Shown here: piece after piece, positions 1 to 8,617 of the stretch
Numbering within the stretch: the stretch's first letter is position 1
Layout: every line of letters starts with the position of its first letter
Assembly (NCBI GenBank): GCA_020137815.1
Contig: CM035350.1
Coordinates: 415,011-479,010, forward strand
Source of the DNA: Hormiphora californensis
Taxonomy: Eukaryota > Ctenophora > Tentaculata > Cydippida > Pleurobrachiidae
DNA length: 64,000 nt
Direction: 5' to 3'
The notes under the pieces: model-generated
Told to the model about the DNA's origin: nothing
What the model saw: only the letters and a program-made list of their open reading frames with translations
Databases searched by the model: none
Made by a program: the position numbers and the translations under genes

Positions 1-896
1 GGGATGCCATGGGCCACACTCCAGCATGCTAGTCCCATGCTTCCAGCCCTCCCTGCCACTATTGCTGAGGAAGACCTTGTGAGGGATGTCCGAGTGAGGG
101 GTCCTAGTCCCCTACTATGTGGCCTCTAGATTGGATTCAGTACCTCCCTGCCTTCTCCCTGCTATTCAGAGTTCCCTGCACAATTCAGAGTTCTCCTGTT
201 TTTCACTGCTGTAGCTAGGGGCTGCCGTATATCTCCAGTAGCTAGAGAGGCCAGTCCCGTACAGCTACAATACACTACCAATCCCTCTCAACCCGCTACC
301 CCCAGCTCGCATCATCACATCTCAACACCGCTCACCACAGACCTCTCTCCCGCCTCCCACTCCAGACAGGCCAGCAGCATCAGGAGCTAACCCACACACA
401 GCACCCACAACTCTAAACTACCCCCTATCATCAAGGCATCACCCGAACAACAGAGACACCCCACCCCTGAAGTCCAGGAACAAGTCTCTCTCCATCTCCA
501 GCTCCTATCTCTGAATCCCCGGAGATACAGGAGTCCCCAGCGAAGGAGAGACTCTAGTCTTGTTATCTCCTCCAGCGCTGCACTCCAGTCACCGACCCAA
601 CCTTAATAACTGTTACTGGACCTCCTAAAACACCGGCTGTGTATAATGTCACTGAGACAGTGTTCCGGCTACCACCCCGGGCACCTAGCAGTAGACGGGC
701 TCCCAGTACAGTCAGCAGACCTCCTAACACAAGACAGAGGAAGTGGAGAAGAATTCTTTCCCCAGGCTTTACACAAGTACATAAAACAATCTTAATCTTT
801 GAAATCTTTCTCCTGAAACAAATCTGCCTGAAAATGGCCCTGAAATCTCACGATTTAGTGTGAAACTACATTAGTTCAGTATTTCTATACTTTCAG
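1..896 (+). other. Upstream part of a + strand gene, exons unresolved
   Basis: The stretch is rich in Pro/Ser/Thr codons. Between about 617 and 770 it reads as a Pro/Arg-rich peptide (residues such as FRLPPRAPSSRRAP). It lies just upstream of a good acceptor at 896. It may hold one or more exons of the gene that continues at 897, but I cannot fix splice sites or a start codon. No RNA gene or transposon is recognised here. Confidence 0.3.
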
Positions 897-3162
897 AGGA
901 GACGAGTGAAGATAGAACTGGACCCGAACTCTCCCTACATGCAGGATAAGGAAAAGATAACAGAGGACATCGCCAAAATTGTAAGCCATTAACTACTTGT
1001 TTATATCTTCAATCTTGTACCAGACCCTTCCTCGCTCTGCCCAGAGAAGGTGGAGCGAGATGGTGATCCTTTGTTTGTCTACAGTCCTAATAGCACACCT
1101 CTCTGCTATCTTCTTCAGGCGGTAGCACAACTCGTTGAACAGAGTCTAAACCCAGTCAGGGCTAAACAAGCAGCCAAGTTCCGACGGCGTACTTTGAGAA
1201 TGTCTCGTAAGAAGAAGGAATCAGAGTTAACTGAAGTTGATAAAATGAGAACAGAAGTAGTGAATAGTGTCTATCTGGGTGGTGCAACTCCTGCTGTGGT
1301 ACGATTGTTACCATGGTTACCATGGTTACCATGACAGTTACCATGACCCTCCTTTTCCAAATAGTGCCCGTTACAAATCCTAACCCCCTCTCTCTCTCTC
1401 TCCACAGCCTAATTTCCTGCTGGAGGTAACGGACAGTGGAGGAGCAGGGGCAGCCTCAGATACCTCAGCTACCTCACCTGATGAGAATGAAGGGTTCGAT
1501 GAGGAGAATGATGGCTGGTCTCCAGAAGATCCTCACCCAGATTAGAGACCTACCTGCCGCCACTATTGGAGAACTGAAGACATACAAGTGCCCACCCAAG
1601 GAGGTCCACGATGTAAGTACACGGGGGGCTTTGTGTATCATGGGTGTATTGGTAGTTTCAGCAGGACTCAGAAAAGGGTGTGCATGATGAGGGTATCAAT
1701 ATGGAGTGCTAAACTGGGTCTACCTAGCAACAGGATAGTGATGGAGAGGAGAACTACCCAGGGTACCGTCCCACCTCCACACCTACTGGTTCACATAGTG
1801 TCCGTGGTTCACCGCTACAACAAGGCCCCCGTGGTGGGTCACCAGGTGTTCGTATTGGAACTGGGTATGTTAGGCGGGGTCCCACAATCAAGGAAACGGT
1901 GGCGGAAATTAAAAGTTATGATACTCCCCCACGAGAAATAAGGGATGTAAGTCGGTCATGTGTCTTCCTTTCTAAACAACACACAACTTGTGCATGTAGC
2001 TAACGGTATCTAGTTCTCGATAAATTAACGAGGTAGCGGGTCTTTGCATGTGTGTCTTGCAAGAAATAGCTGTATGTTTCATCCCTTCATCGTCCGATTC
2101 TCATTCACAGAGAATGTATGGGTAGATAAGAATGGTTCCGACATAGAGTTTTGGCCAAAATGAGACGGTCTTGAATCCTGGTTTTCTTGTCGGAAATATT
2201 TTGAACTCGTCTGCACGAAGGTCTAGGCAGACTTTGCATTCTGTTCTCTTCTGAATGTTATCTGTTTCTAACAACTCTTCTCCCCAATTCCTGTCTGATC
2301 ATGATCCCCCTCCTTCTTTGCCAGGTAGTCAAGTGTGTCTTTATGATCCTGGGGAGAGGACCTGAACCGATTGGAGCACTGGCAGGAGGTGAGAACAATT
2401 GTATAGTCATTAGTCCAGAATATACCTTTTGCCGCCCTTCCAGTTCTACATTTCTAATTCACTTTCTACAACTCTATAACTTTTTTGATTCTTCTACCGC
2501 TTTGTCTACAATCGTATGTGTATTATTTACCACCTTGTTTCAGTGTGTGATACTGCTAAGTAAACTGGGCAGGAGGCACGTGAGAAGGAGGGTCCTGAGA
2601 ATGAGAAAGAACAGGGTAACGGATGAGATCAGAGAGAATGCTAAAGATATCCTCGCTGAATGGACCTCATATGATGTGAGATATGAATCTTGATGTTTAC
2701 AGAAACTAGATGGGTGTTCCCCCGTCCTAACCCGGGCCCTATTCAAGAGATTCACCCCCTCCCTCCCTCCCAGATTGCCCAGCGAAGCAGGGTTTGCGTG
2801 CTATTCTTCATCTGGTGTAAGGAGATCTGCAGCCTGAACGAGCGGCCAGAAGATAACCCCCTTCTGCCCGTTATTATTGGGAGGTTCATGCAGTCCAGAC
2901 ACAACAGGGGCGTCCCTGGACTTACTGACAACGGAGACCTTCCAGGTAATATTCTGATATTATATATTGGGTCAGATAGTGCTGGAGAATCATGTCATTG
3001 TCACCAACACCACCCCTACTTGTAGTAAAGCCTCACGATCCCCCTTCTTCCCCAGGAGAGAGGTCGAGATCAGCAGTGGTCGGGTTTGCTGCCCGGGCCT
3101 TCAAGGCACAACTCGGACGAAACAAGCTGCCCCTTCCACCTGTCGGACAGCCCAGTGGATAA
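897..3162 (+). CDS. Multi-exon gene, partly dynein-stalk-like, 3' end
   Basis: Candidate exons with GT-AG borders are 897-980, 1119-1298, about 1408-1612 (possibly split as 1408-1425 and 1523-1612), 2325-2388, 2544-2675, 2774-2945 and 3056-3162, with stop TAA at 3160. The peptide TIGELKTYKCPPKEVHDV, followed after an intron by VVKCVFMILG, resembles the block near the stalk of dynein heavy chains (ELKxxxxPPxxVxxVxxAVCxLLG). IAQRSRVCVLFFIWCKEI resembles the later S-A-x-x-L-C-x-W segment. The AAA modules are not seen and the protein ends soon after, so this is not an ordinary dynein heavy chain. Exon 2325-2388 ends in phase 1 while 2544-2675 needs phase 0, so an exon is missed or the gene is damaged. 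The basic stretch around 1170-1250 (RRRTLRMSRKKKE) is unexplained. The dynein relation is inference. Confidence 0.4.
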
Positions 3163-3739
3163 TGAGAGTTGGAGAAAACAAAGACTTTGAACATGGAGAG
3201 TCTCTAGTGGAGACCCCAACCAGTGGTTAACTCAGCCATGAATTGAAGAAAAACTAAATTTGACAATGCCAGTTGAACTGTGTTTGTTTGTGTGACTGTT
3301 ATAGTACGAGCTGTGTGCTAGTTGAGCTATCGATCACATACCAAACCTTTGTGGGGATCGTGTTATTGGGATATATAGAGTTGAGTGCAAACTGCAAAGA
3401 CAATGTTATATGTACAGAATTTGAAGAGCGAGTGACATGACATGTATCTCCCGTCCGTCTGATGAAATGAAGAGTTACAGTTGGAGTTACCACACGAGAG
3501 TATAGACGGAGTTATTGGGCGAAGATTAGAAAGTATCCATTTATTCGAAGGTGCGTGTCGGGGATCAGCAAGACAGCTGAACAAGACAGCAAGGCGCTGC
3601 AAGACAGCTAGGAACACAGCTCCACTAAATGAAAGTCTAGAACTGTGATGGGTCCACTGTGATATTGATTTGTATCTTGTTAGACTCGTGAACCACCGAG
3701 TTTTAATTTGATACTCTTTTTTACATTAAGTCTGCCAGT
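3163..3739. other. Intergenic region, nothing recognised
   Basis: This is the 3' flank of the preceding gene. No splice-like open frame, TIR or RNA gene could be supported. It ends at the minisatellite. Confidence 0.4.
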
Positions 3740-4306
3740 ACATTGTCAGGTGCCTCGCCCTCTACAAGGCCAGGTCTGTCAGGTACCTCGCCCCCTACAA
3801 GGTCTGTTAGGTACCTCGCCCCCTACAAGGTCTGTCAGGTACCTCGCCCCCTACAAGGTCTGTCAGGTACCTCGCCCCCTACAAGGTCTGTCAGGTACCT
3901 CGCCCCCTACAAGGTATGTTAGGTACCTCGCCCCCTACAAGGTCTGTTAGGTACCTCGCCCTCTACAAGGTCTGTCAGGTACCTCGCCCCCTAAAAGGTC
4001 TGTCAGGTACCTCGCCCCCTACAAGGTCTGTCAGGTACCTCGCCCCCTACAAGGTCTGTCAGGTACCTCGCCCCCTACAAGGTATGTCAGGTACCTCGCC
4101 CCCTAAAAGGTCGGTCAGGTACCTCGCCCCCTACAAGGTCTGTCAGGTACCTCACCCCCTACAAGGTCTGTCAGGTACCTCGCCCCCTACAAGGTCTGTT
4201 AGGTACCTCGCCCCCTACAAGGTCTGTCAGGTACCTCGCCCCCTACAAGGTCTGTCAGGTACCTCGCCCCCTAAAAGGTCTGTCAGGTACCTCGCCCCCT
4301 ACAAGG
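3740..4306. repeat. 28-bp minisatellite, about 20 copies
   Basis: The unit is about GGTACCTCGCCCCCTACAAG followed by GTCTGTCA, 28 bp in all, each copy carrying a KpnI-type GGTACC. Copies differ by single changes (C/T in CTGTCA/CTGTTA, CTACAAGG/CTAAAAGG). Because 28 is not a multiple of 3, three units give an 84-bp, 28-codon repeat that stays open in all three forward frames. That produces long but meaningless ORFs. There are no unique spacers, so it is not a CRISPR array. The array resumes at 4849 after a MITE. Confidence 0.95.
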
Positions 4307-4848
4307 TTTGGCCACATTGATGCCTGAGTGAGATCGAGGTCGCGCAGCGACCGAGATCGATCTCACATCTAGGCCTCCGGCGCGTTATTGATTTTAGAGC
4401 AAACTTTTTCAAAGACCTGGCTGCAAGGAACTACTGAACCGATTTGCATCTCGTTTGTTGCTCCTGGTAGATAATTGTCTCTAGTTTTACGGAAAATACC
4501 CGCGAGTATCAGCATTTGAGGAATAGTGGGTCAAAATTGACGCTAAACATGAGCAATTCTATAAAGACCTGGCTGCAAGCTCCTACTCGGTCCTGGGACA
4601 ATCTGCGGGTACTGGGGGAATCGTCATGGCCTTGTGAGTATGGGAAAATACCCGCCGATTCATCACGATGCGAAATGAGGCCATAATTGACCTTTGAGTA
4701 GTGCTAGGTCAGCTAAAAAGGCCTCCAAAAACGGTCTATCACGCGCGATCTGCTGAAAACGTGCTTTATATCGCGCGCACGTGAGTTCTTGCTCTCAACG
4801 GGCCGGGATTATTATTCGCGGAGCGAGAATAGGATGCGATGGATCCAA
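4307..4848. mobile_element. 542-bp MITE inside the 28-bp minisatellite
   Basis: The element begins TTTGGCCACATTGATGCC and ends GGATGCGATGGATCCAA, an imperfect terminal inverted repeat. It is flanked by the 8-bp direct repeat CTACAAGG at 4299-4306 and 4849-4856, which duplicates part of one minisatellite unit. Internally it shares the arrangement GAGATCGAGGTCGCGCAGCG and GGAAAATACCCGC with the elements at 7606 and 31162, so it is an older relative of that family. An 8-bp duplication suits hAT-type transposases; no transposase is encoded. Confidence 0.88.
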
Positions 4849-4956
4849 CTACAAGGTCTGTCAGGTACCTCGCCCCCTACAAGGTCTGTCAGGTACCTCG
4901 CCCCCTACAAGGTCTGTCAGGTACCTCGCCCCCTACAAGGTGGGGGGGGGGGGGGG
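4849..4956. repeat. Remainder of the 28-bp minisatellite plus G15
   Basis: About 3.5 further units of the 28-bp repeat are followed directly by a run of 15 G at 4942-4956. Poly-G runs of similar length recur at 14629, 17843, 22623 and (as C) 36437, each at a repeat edge. Confidence 0.9.
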
Positions 4957-5401
4957 CGGCTGAAGTTTTTGAAGTCAACTTAGCTTCAAAAACTTCAAAG
5001 AGAAACTTAGGGTGGAAAACTTCAAAAACTTCAAAAAACTTCAAAAACTCATATCTCCTAAACCGTTGGAGATAGGCCCTATGTTGCTTCATAACTCTTA
5101 TATAAACTCGAGGCCGCTGATGATTTTGGTGTCCATATTTTGTTCACTACTCCCTTAATAAAAAATTTGCATTTTGAGAAACTGGCAAAAAGGGTGTGGC
5201 CCCAAAAAAAACTTTGAAAATTACTTCATAATTTTTAAACACTTTCTTAGCATTTTCTAGGCAACTTTTTGAGTTACAGAATGAAAATGAAATCTGTTTT
5301 TACAAAAAATTTAAATTTTTTACACCAAATTGTGCCATGGATTTCATGGCTAGAAATCATTGTAAATATCCTAATTTGTGGTAGAAAAAGGGCAGACAAG
5401 G
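4957..5401. repeat. Dispersed repeat with CTTCAAAAA tandem motif
   Basis: CTTCAAAAA-type 9-bp repeats at about 4977-5048 are followed by a segment (about 5050-5200) that recurs inverted at about 45951-46320. Shared landmarks are GGCCGCTGATGATTTTGGTG and the sequence around ATATCTCCTAAACCG. No coding potential is seen. Confidence 0.7.
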
Positions 5402-6117
5402 ACGGATAATTTCTGATTTGCCGCATACGGCGTCTAGACGGCGTCGCAACGCCGTCTAGACGGCGTCTAGACGGTATACCGTCTGGTAAGCGGTAAATAC
5501 TCACTCGGTTCTTCACATTTTTTGGACGTTTTTGGCCATAACTCAGCCATTTCTTGACCAATTTGCAAAATCTTGGGCTCATTGGAAAGAGGACATTAAG
5601 AGCTTTCCAATGAGCCCTAGAAAATGAAAATTGGCGCAAAATGCGCGGCGTTATGGCGCAAAATGCGCGTTTTCGCTATAGCGCCGCGCATTTTGCGCCG
5701 ATTTTCATTTTCTAGGGCTCATTAGAAAGCTCTTAATGTCCTCTTTCCAATGAGCCCAAGATTTTGCAATTTGGTCAAGAAATGGCTGAGTTATGGCCAA
5801 AAACGTCCAAAAAATGTGAAGAACCGAGTGAGTATTTACCGCTTACCATACCGTCTGGACGGGTTTCGGTGAAATCAGCTAAAAACGGTACCGAAATTGC
5901 TTGAGACGGGTTATAGACGGTATCAGACGGTCTCTAGACGGGTTATAGACGGTATCAGACGGTGTTGCGACGGTATCAGACGGTCTCTAGACGGTGTCTA
6001 GACGGTACCGTCCCGGCGTCTGGACGGCGTCTGGACGGTATCCGTCCGAAGTTGAGACGGCACGTCTGAAAATTGTACCAGACGTTGAGACGGACTTTTA
6101 GAACTCCGTCTGTATTT
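5402..6117. mobile_element. Half of a GTCTAGACG-type foldback element
   Basis: From TTTCTGATTTGCCGCATACG onward this matches the left half of the complete element at 38042-39468, including the arrays of TCTAGACGG and TATCAGACGG. The match stops near the centre of that element, at ACTCCGTCTGTATTTC. Beyond this point Penelope-like sequence begins, so the right half is lost. A separate 363-bp palindrome interrupts it at 5485-5847. Confidence 0.85.
5485..5847. mobile_element. 363-bp palindromic foldback MITE with 9-bp TSD
   Basis: The sequence begins GGTAAGCGGTAAATACTCAC and ends with its reverse complement, and nearly the whole element folds on itself about position 5666. The centre is built of GGCGCAAAATGCGCGG-like repeats. 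The 9-bp duplication ATACCGTCT stands at 5476-5484 and 5848-5856. The unoccupied sequence is visible in the paralogous element near 38110-38125. A 9-bp duplication is typical of Mutator-like transposases. Confidence 0.92.
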
Positions 6118-7605
6118 CCCACCCGCATGCAAGAAACTACTTGCCAACTCACCTGGTTTCATGCTCAACCCCACATCACCCCCTCACCAACTAGCAACCA
6201 CAGCCACCATTGCACTCGAACGCACAATCTGTGCGATCAGATATGCAGCCGCCGCCGAAGCAGGATCACGGCGACAGAACGAACCCTCCACCCCGCCAGG
6301 AAACAACCAACACCAACAACAAGAGGCACCACCATCCCTCCTCAGAGTAGCGGGAAAGTTCGAACACCTCGGCATCCAACCCCCGAGACCAGCTGATGAA
6401 GCCACCGAATCATCGATCCGTCAGCTCAGAGAACACCTCTCACCGATCCTCAAAACCAGGATCAGTTGGAAGGTTCCCAGAAACCACAACAAAGCAGATC
6501 TGGAGAGCCTCAGGACCACAGCAGAACTAAACGATGTTACCAATGGTAATACCATCCTCCCAACGGACAAAACAAACCGTTTCTGCACACTCCCCACAAC
6601 CACATGTGAGGAAAAGCTGAAACAACACTTCTCCAATGGATGGATCCAGCTCTCGGAAGACCCCTCGCAGCCTTTCCAAACTGCGGCCAACTCCCTAATC
6701 AAGACCTGCCTACACGAATCGGGGATACACAACAGCTACCTGCAAACACTGCTCACATCAAGATACTGCACAGCCCCTATTGTCTACCCGTTAGCAAAGG
6801 ACCATAAACCTGCTTTCCCAAATACAAAGGTGCGTATGGTGCAGCCGGTAGCAGGCAGTGCAGTCGAGAAGCTGGATGTAATTGTTGCTGAGGTCCTAGC
6901 TCAACTCCTCCCTCACCTGCGGTACAGCTGGTAGACTCAAGCAAAACATTCATCAATAAGGGGAAACTCTAACTGAATGGCATCCCATTAATGGGATCCC
7001 ATCAACAGTAAAACTCTAACTGATAATGGACCACAGTGATGGTTCTTTCTCTGTATTCTCTCTGTGTGCGCGCCCGTGCCCGGGCATGCCCTATGTTTCA
7101 AACTTAAGTTCTTTCTCTGTATTCTCTCTGTAGGCAGTATTCTCTCTGTAGGCAGTACTGCCTACATCGGAACATACGTTGATGATTCGAACTCACTATG
7201 GAGAACCCCTGAAGACGCACAGATGTTCCTCCAAAAGCTGAACAACGTATGGGGAGAAGGACAACTCTCCTTCACAATAGAGGAGCCAAGGAACCGCACC
7301 ATCTCGTTTCTGGACCTCTCAATCACCATCACCATGGAGGGAAACATTACCCACCAAATGTTCCAGAAGGAGACACACTCAGGTGCATACCTCCCCTTCT
7401 CTTCCCATTGTGAGATGAAAACCAAGCTCAATATCATCTCCACAGAAACCAGGAGAGTGCTTAGTCTCTGTTCCAGCATCGACTTGGCATGGCCACATTT
7501 GGAGACACTCCGTAAAAACCTGGTGAACTCAGGCTACCCCCTCACCCGTGTCACCACCTCCATCAGCGAGGAAGTGAGCAAGCACAAGCGCACCACCATA
7601 CACTC
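6118..7605 (+). pseudogene. Broken Penelope-like retroelement RT
   Basis: Frames at 6161-6934 and about 7155-7612 encode pieces of a Penelope-like reverse transcriptase. The first carries ILPTDKTNRF, PLAKDHKP, KVRMVQPV and LAQLLPHLRYS. The second carries YVDDSNSLW (catalytic YVDD), ISFLDLSITI and the thumb-like THSGAYLPFSSH. The segment between them, which should hold the RT palm motif A, is replaced by about 200 bp of MITE (6960-7161). The element is therefore dead. Its 5' end is joined to the truncated foldback at about 6117 and its 3' end to the MITE at 7606. No GIY-YIG domain follows here; a candidate fragment of one lies at 62767. The YVDD and thumb motifs make the family call fairly firm. 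Confidence 0.8.
6960..7161 (+). mobile_element. Partial Harbinger-like MITE within the Penelope fragment
   Basis: It starts GGGGAAACTCTAACTGAATG like the complete copy at 13334-13623. It runs to about the element's centre (TGTAGGCAGTACTGCCTAC), with short internal rearrangement. The right half is absent. Confidence 0.8.
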
Positions 7606-8228
7606 TTGGTGACATTGACACCTAGTGCGTGCGAGATCGAGCTCGCACATAGGTGTCCGCTCCGCCCCCTAAAAAAGGGTCGTGTCTTTCAAGCCAAATT
7701 GCACGTGATCCACTGGACCGATTTGCATCCGGTTTGTCGCAAAAGACTACAAATTGGTCCTAGTTTACTGGAAAATACCCGAGAAGTTTGTCTGTCAACA
7801 GGAAGTGGGTCAAAATTGACACTGAAGTCAAATCTATAATCTGGCTTCCGAGCCTTTTTGCACCACTCCCAGACGGTGTAGAATGAATCTGAGGGTATCA
7901 GAAGATAGGTTGAACTCTTGTGAGTACTGGAAAATACCCGGCATTAATAGCTGATGCTAATTGCATCAACATATATCTCCCAATATCTTCTAAATCGCAT
8001 GGGCGTAGTGCAGAAACTCTTGGAAGCCAGATTATAGGTTTGACTTCAGTATCAATTTTGACCCACTTCCTGTTGACAGACAAACTTCTCGGGTATTTTC
8101 CAGTATATTAGGATTATTTGTAGTCTTTTGCGACAAACCGGATGCAAATCGGTCCAGTGGATCGCGTGCAACATCCCTTGAAAGAAACGACCCTTTTTGA
8201 GGCGGAGCAGACACCTGTGTGTGAGCTC
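7606..8228. mobile_element. Long-inverted-repeat MITE, right end damaged
   Basis: It starts TTGGTGACATTGACACC and is about 95% alike to 31162-31839 by eye. The two halves (about 7680-7850 and 8020-8175) are inverted copies sharing GACCCACTTCCTG, GGAAAATACCCG and GGTTTGTCGC. The last roughly 35 bp seen in the 31-kb copy (ending GTCACCAA) are missing, and the 3' tail of the LINE follows. The short ORFs here are conserved among copies only because the element is. Confidence 0.88.
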
Positions 8229-8244
8229 TAATTCAATTAGTTTT

Positions 8245-8617
8245 TGACTTAATACATATATATATATATATAACAACAACAACAACAACAAAATGGATTT
8301 ATATACCGACTAAATAGACAAGTACTCTCGATTGGTTCGAAGAGCAATTGCCATTCATAGCGGTTCTTTCATCCTATCTTGACATATTGGTTGACAAAAG
8401 GTCGTAAATGGTAACTCATACTGGTGACTTATAACTGACATATATAGTAGACTTTATTAACTCTCAACACTTGGTGACTGTGGGTGACAAGTATAATCAG
8501 AAAAAATAATAACAAAAATGATAAACTGAATAGTATCTTAGATTATAAAGAATTATGTGACAGCAGCAGGGGTGACCGTGTGAGAACGGGGACTAATGAA
8601 TAACCGAAAAGAACTTA
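8245..8617 (-). mobile_element. LINE 3' UTR and microsatellite tail
   Basis: On the - strand the region after the ORF2 stop at 8618 runs about 330 bp to a (GTT)n(AT)n tail at 8252-8292. Short microsatellite tails instead of poly-A are usual for CR1/L2-group LINEs. Confidence 0.6.

Noticed and set aside
3740-4306. CRISPR-like array of 28-bp repeats
   Set aside because: Units are contiguous without unique spacers, no cas genes, and the genome is eukaryotic.
3708-4320. Long ORFs with PRPLQG/TSPPTRSV/YLAPYK repeats
   Set aside because: They are translations of the 28-bp minisatellite in rotating frames; no splice context or start supports a protein.
7606-8291. Conserved small ORF (HRCPLRPLKKGRVFQAKL) seen also at 31186
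   Set aside because: Its conservation is explained by recent MITE copies; it lies in the inverted arms and appears on both strands.
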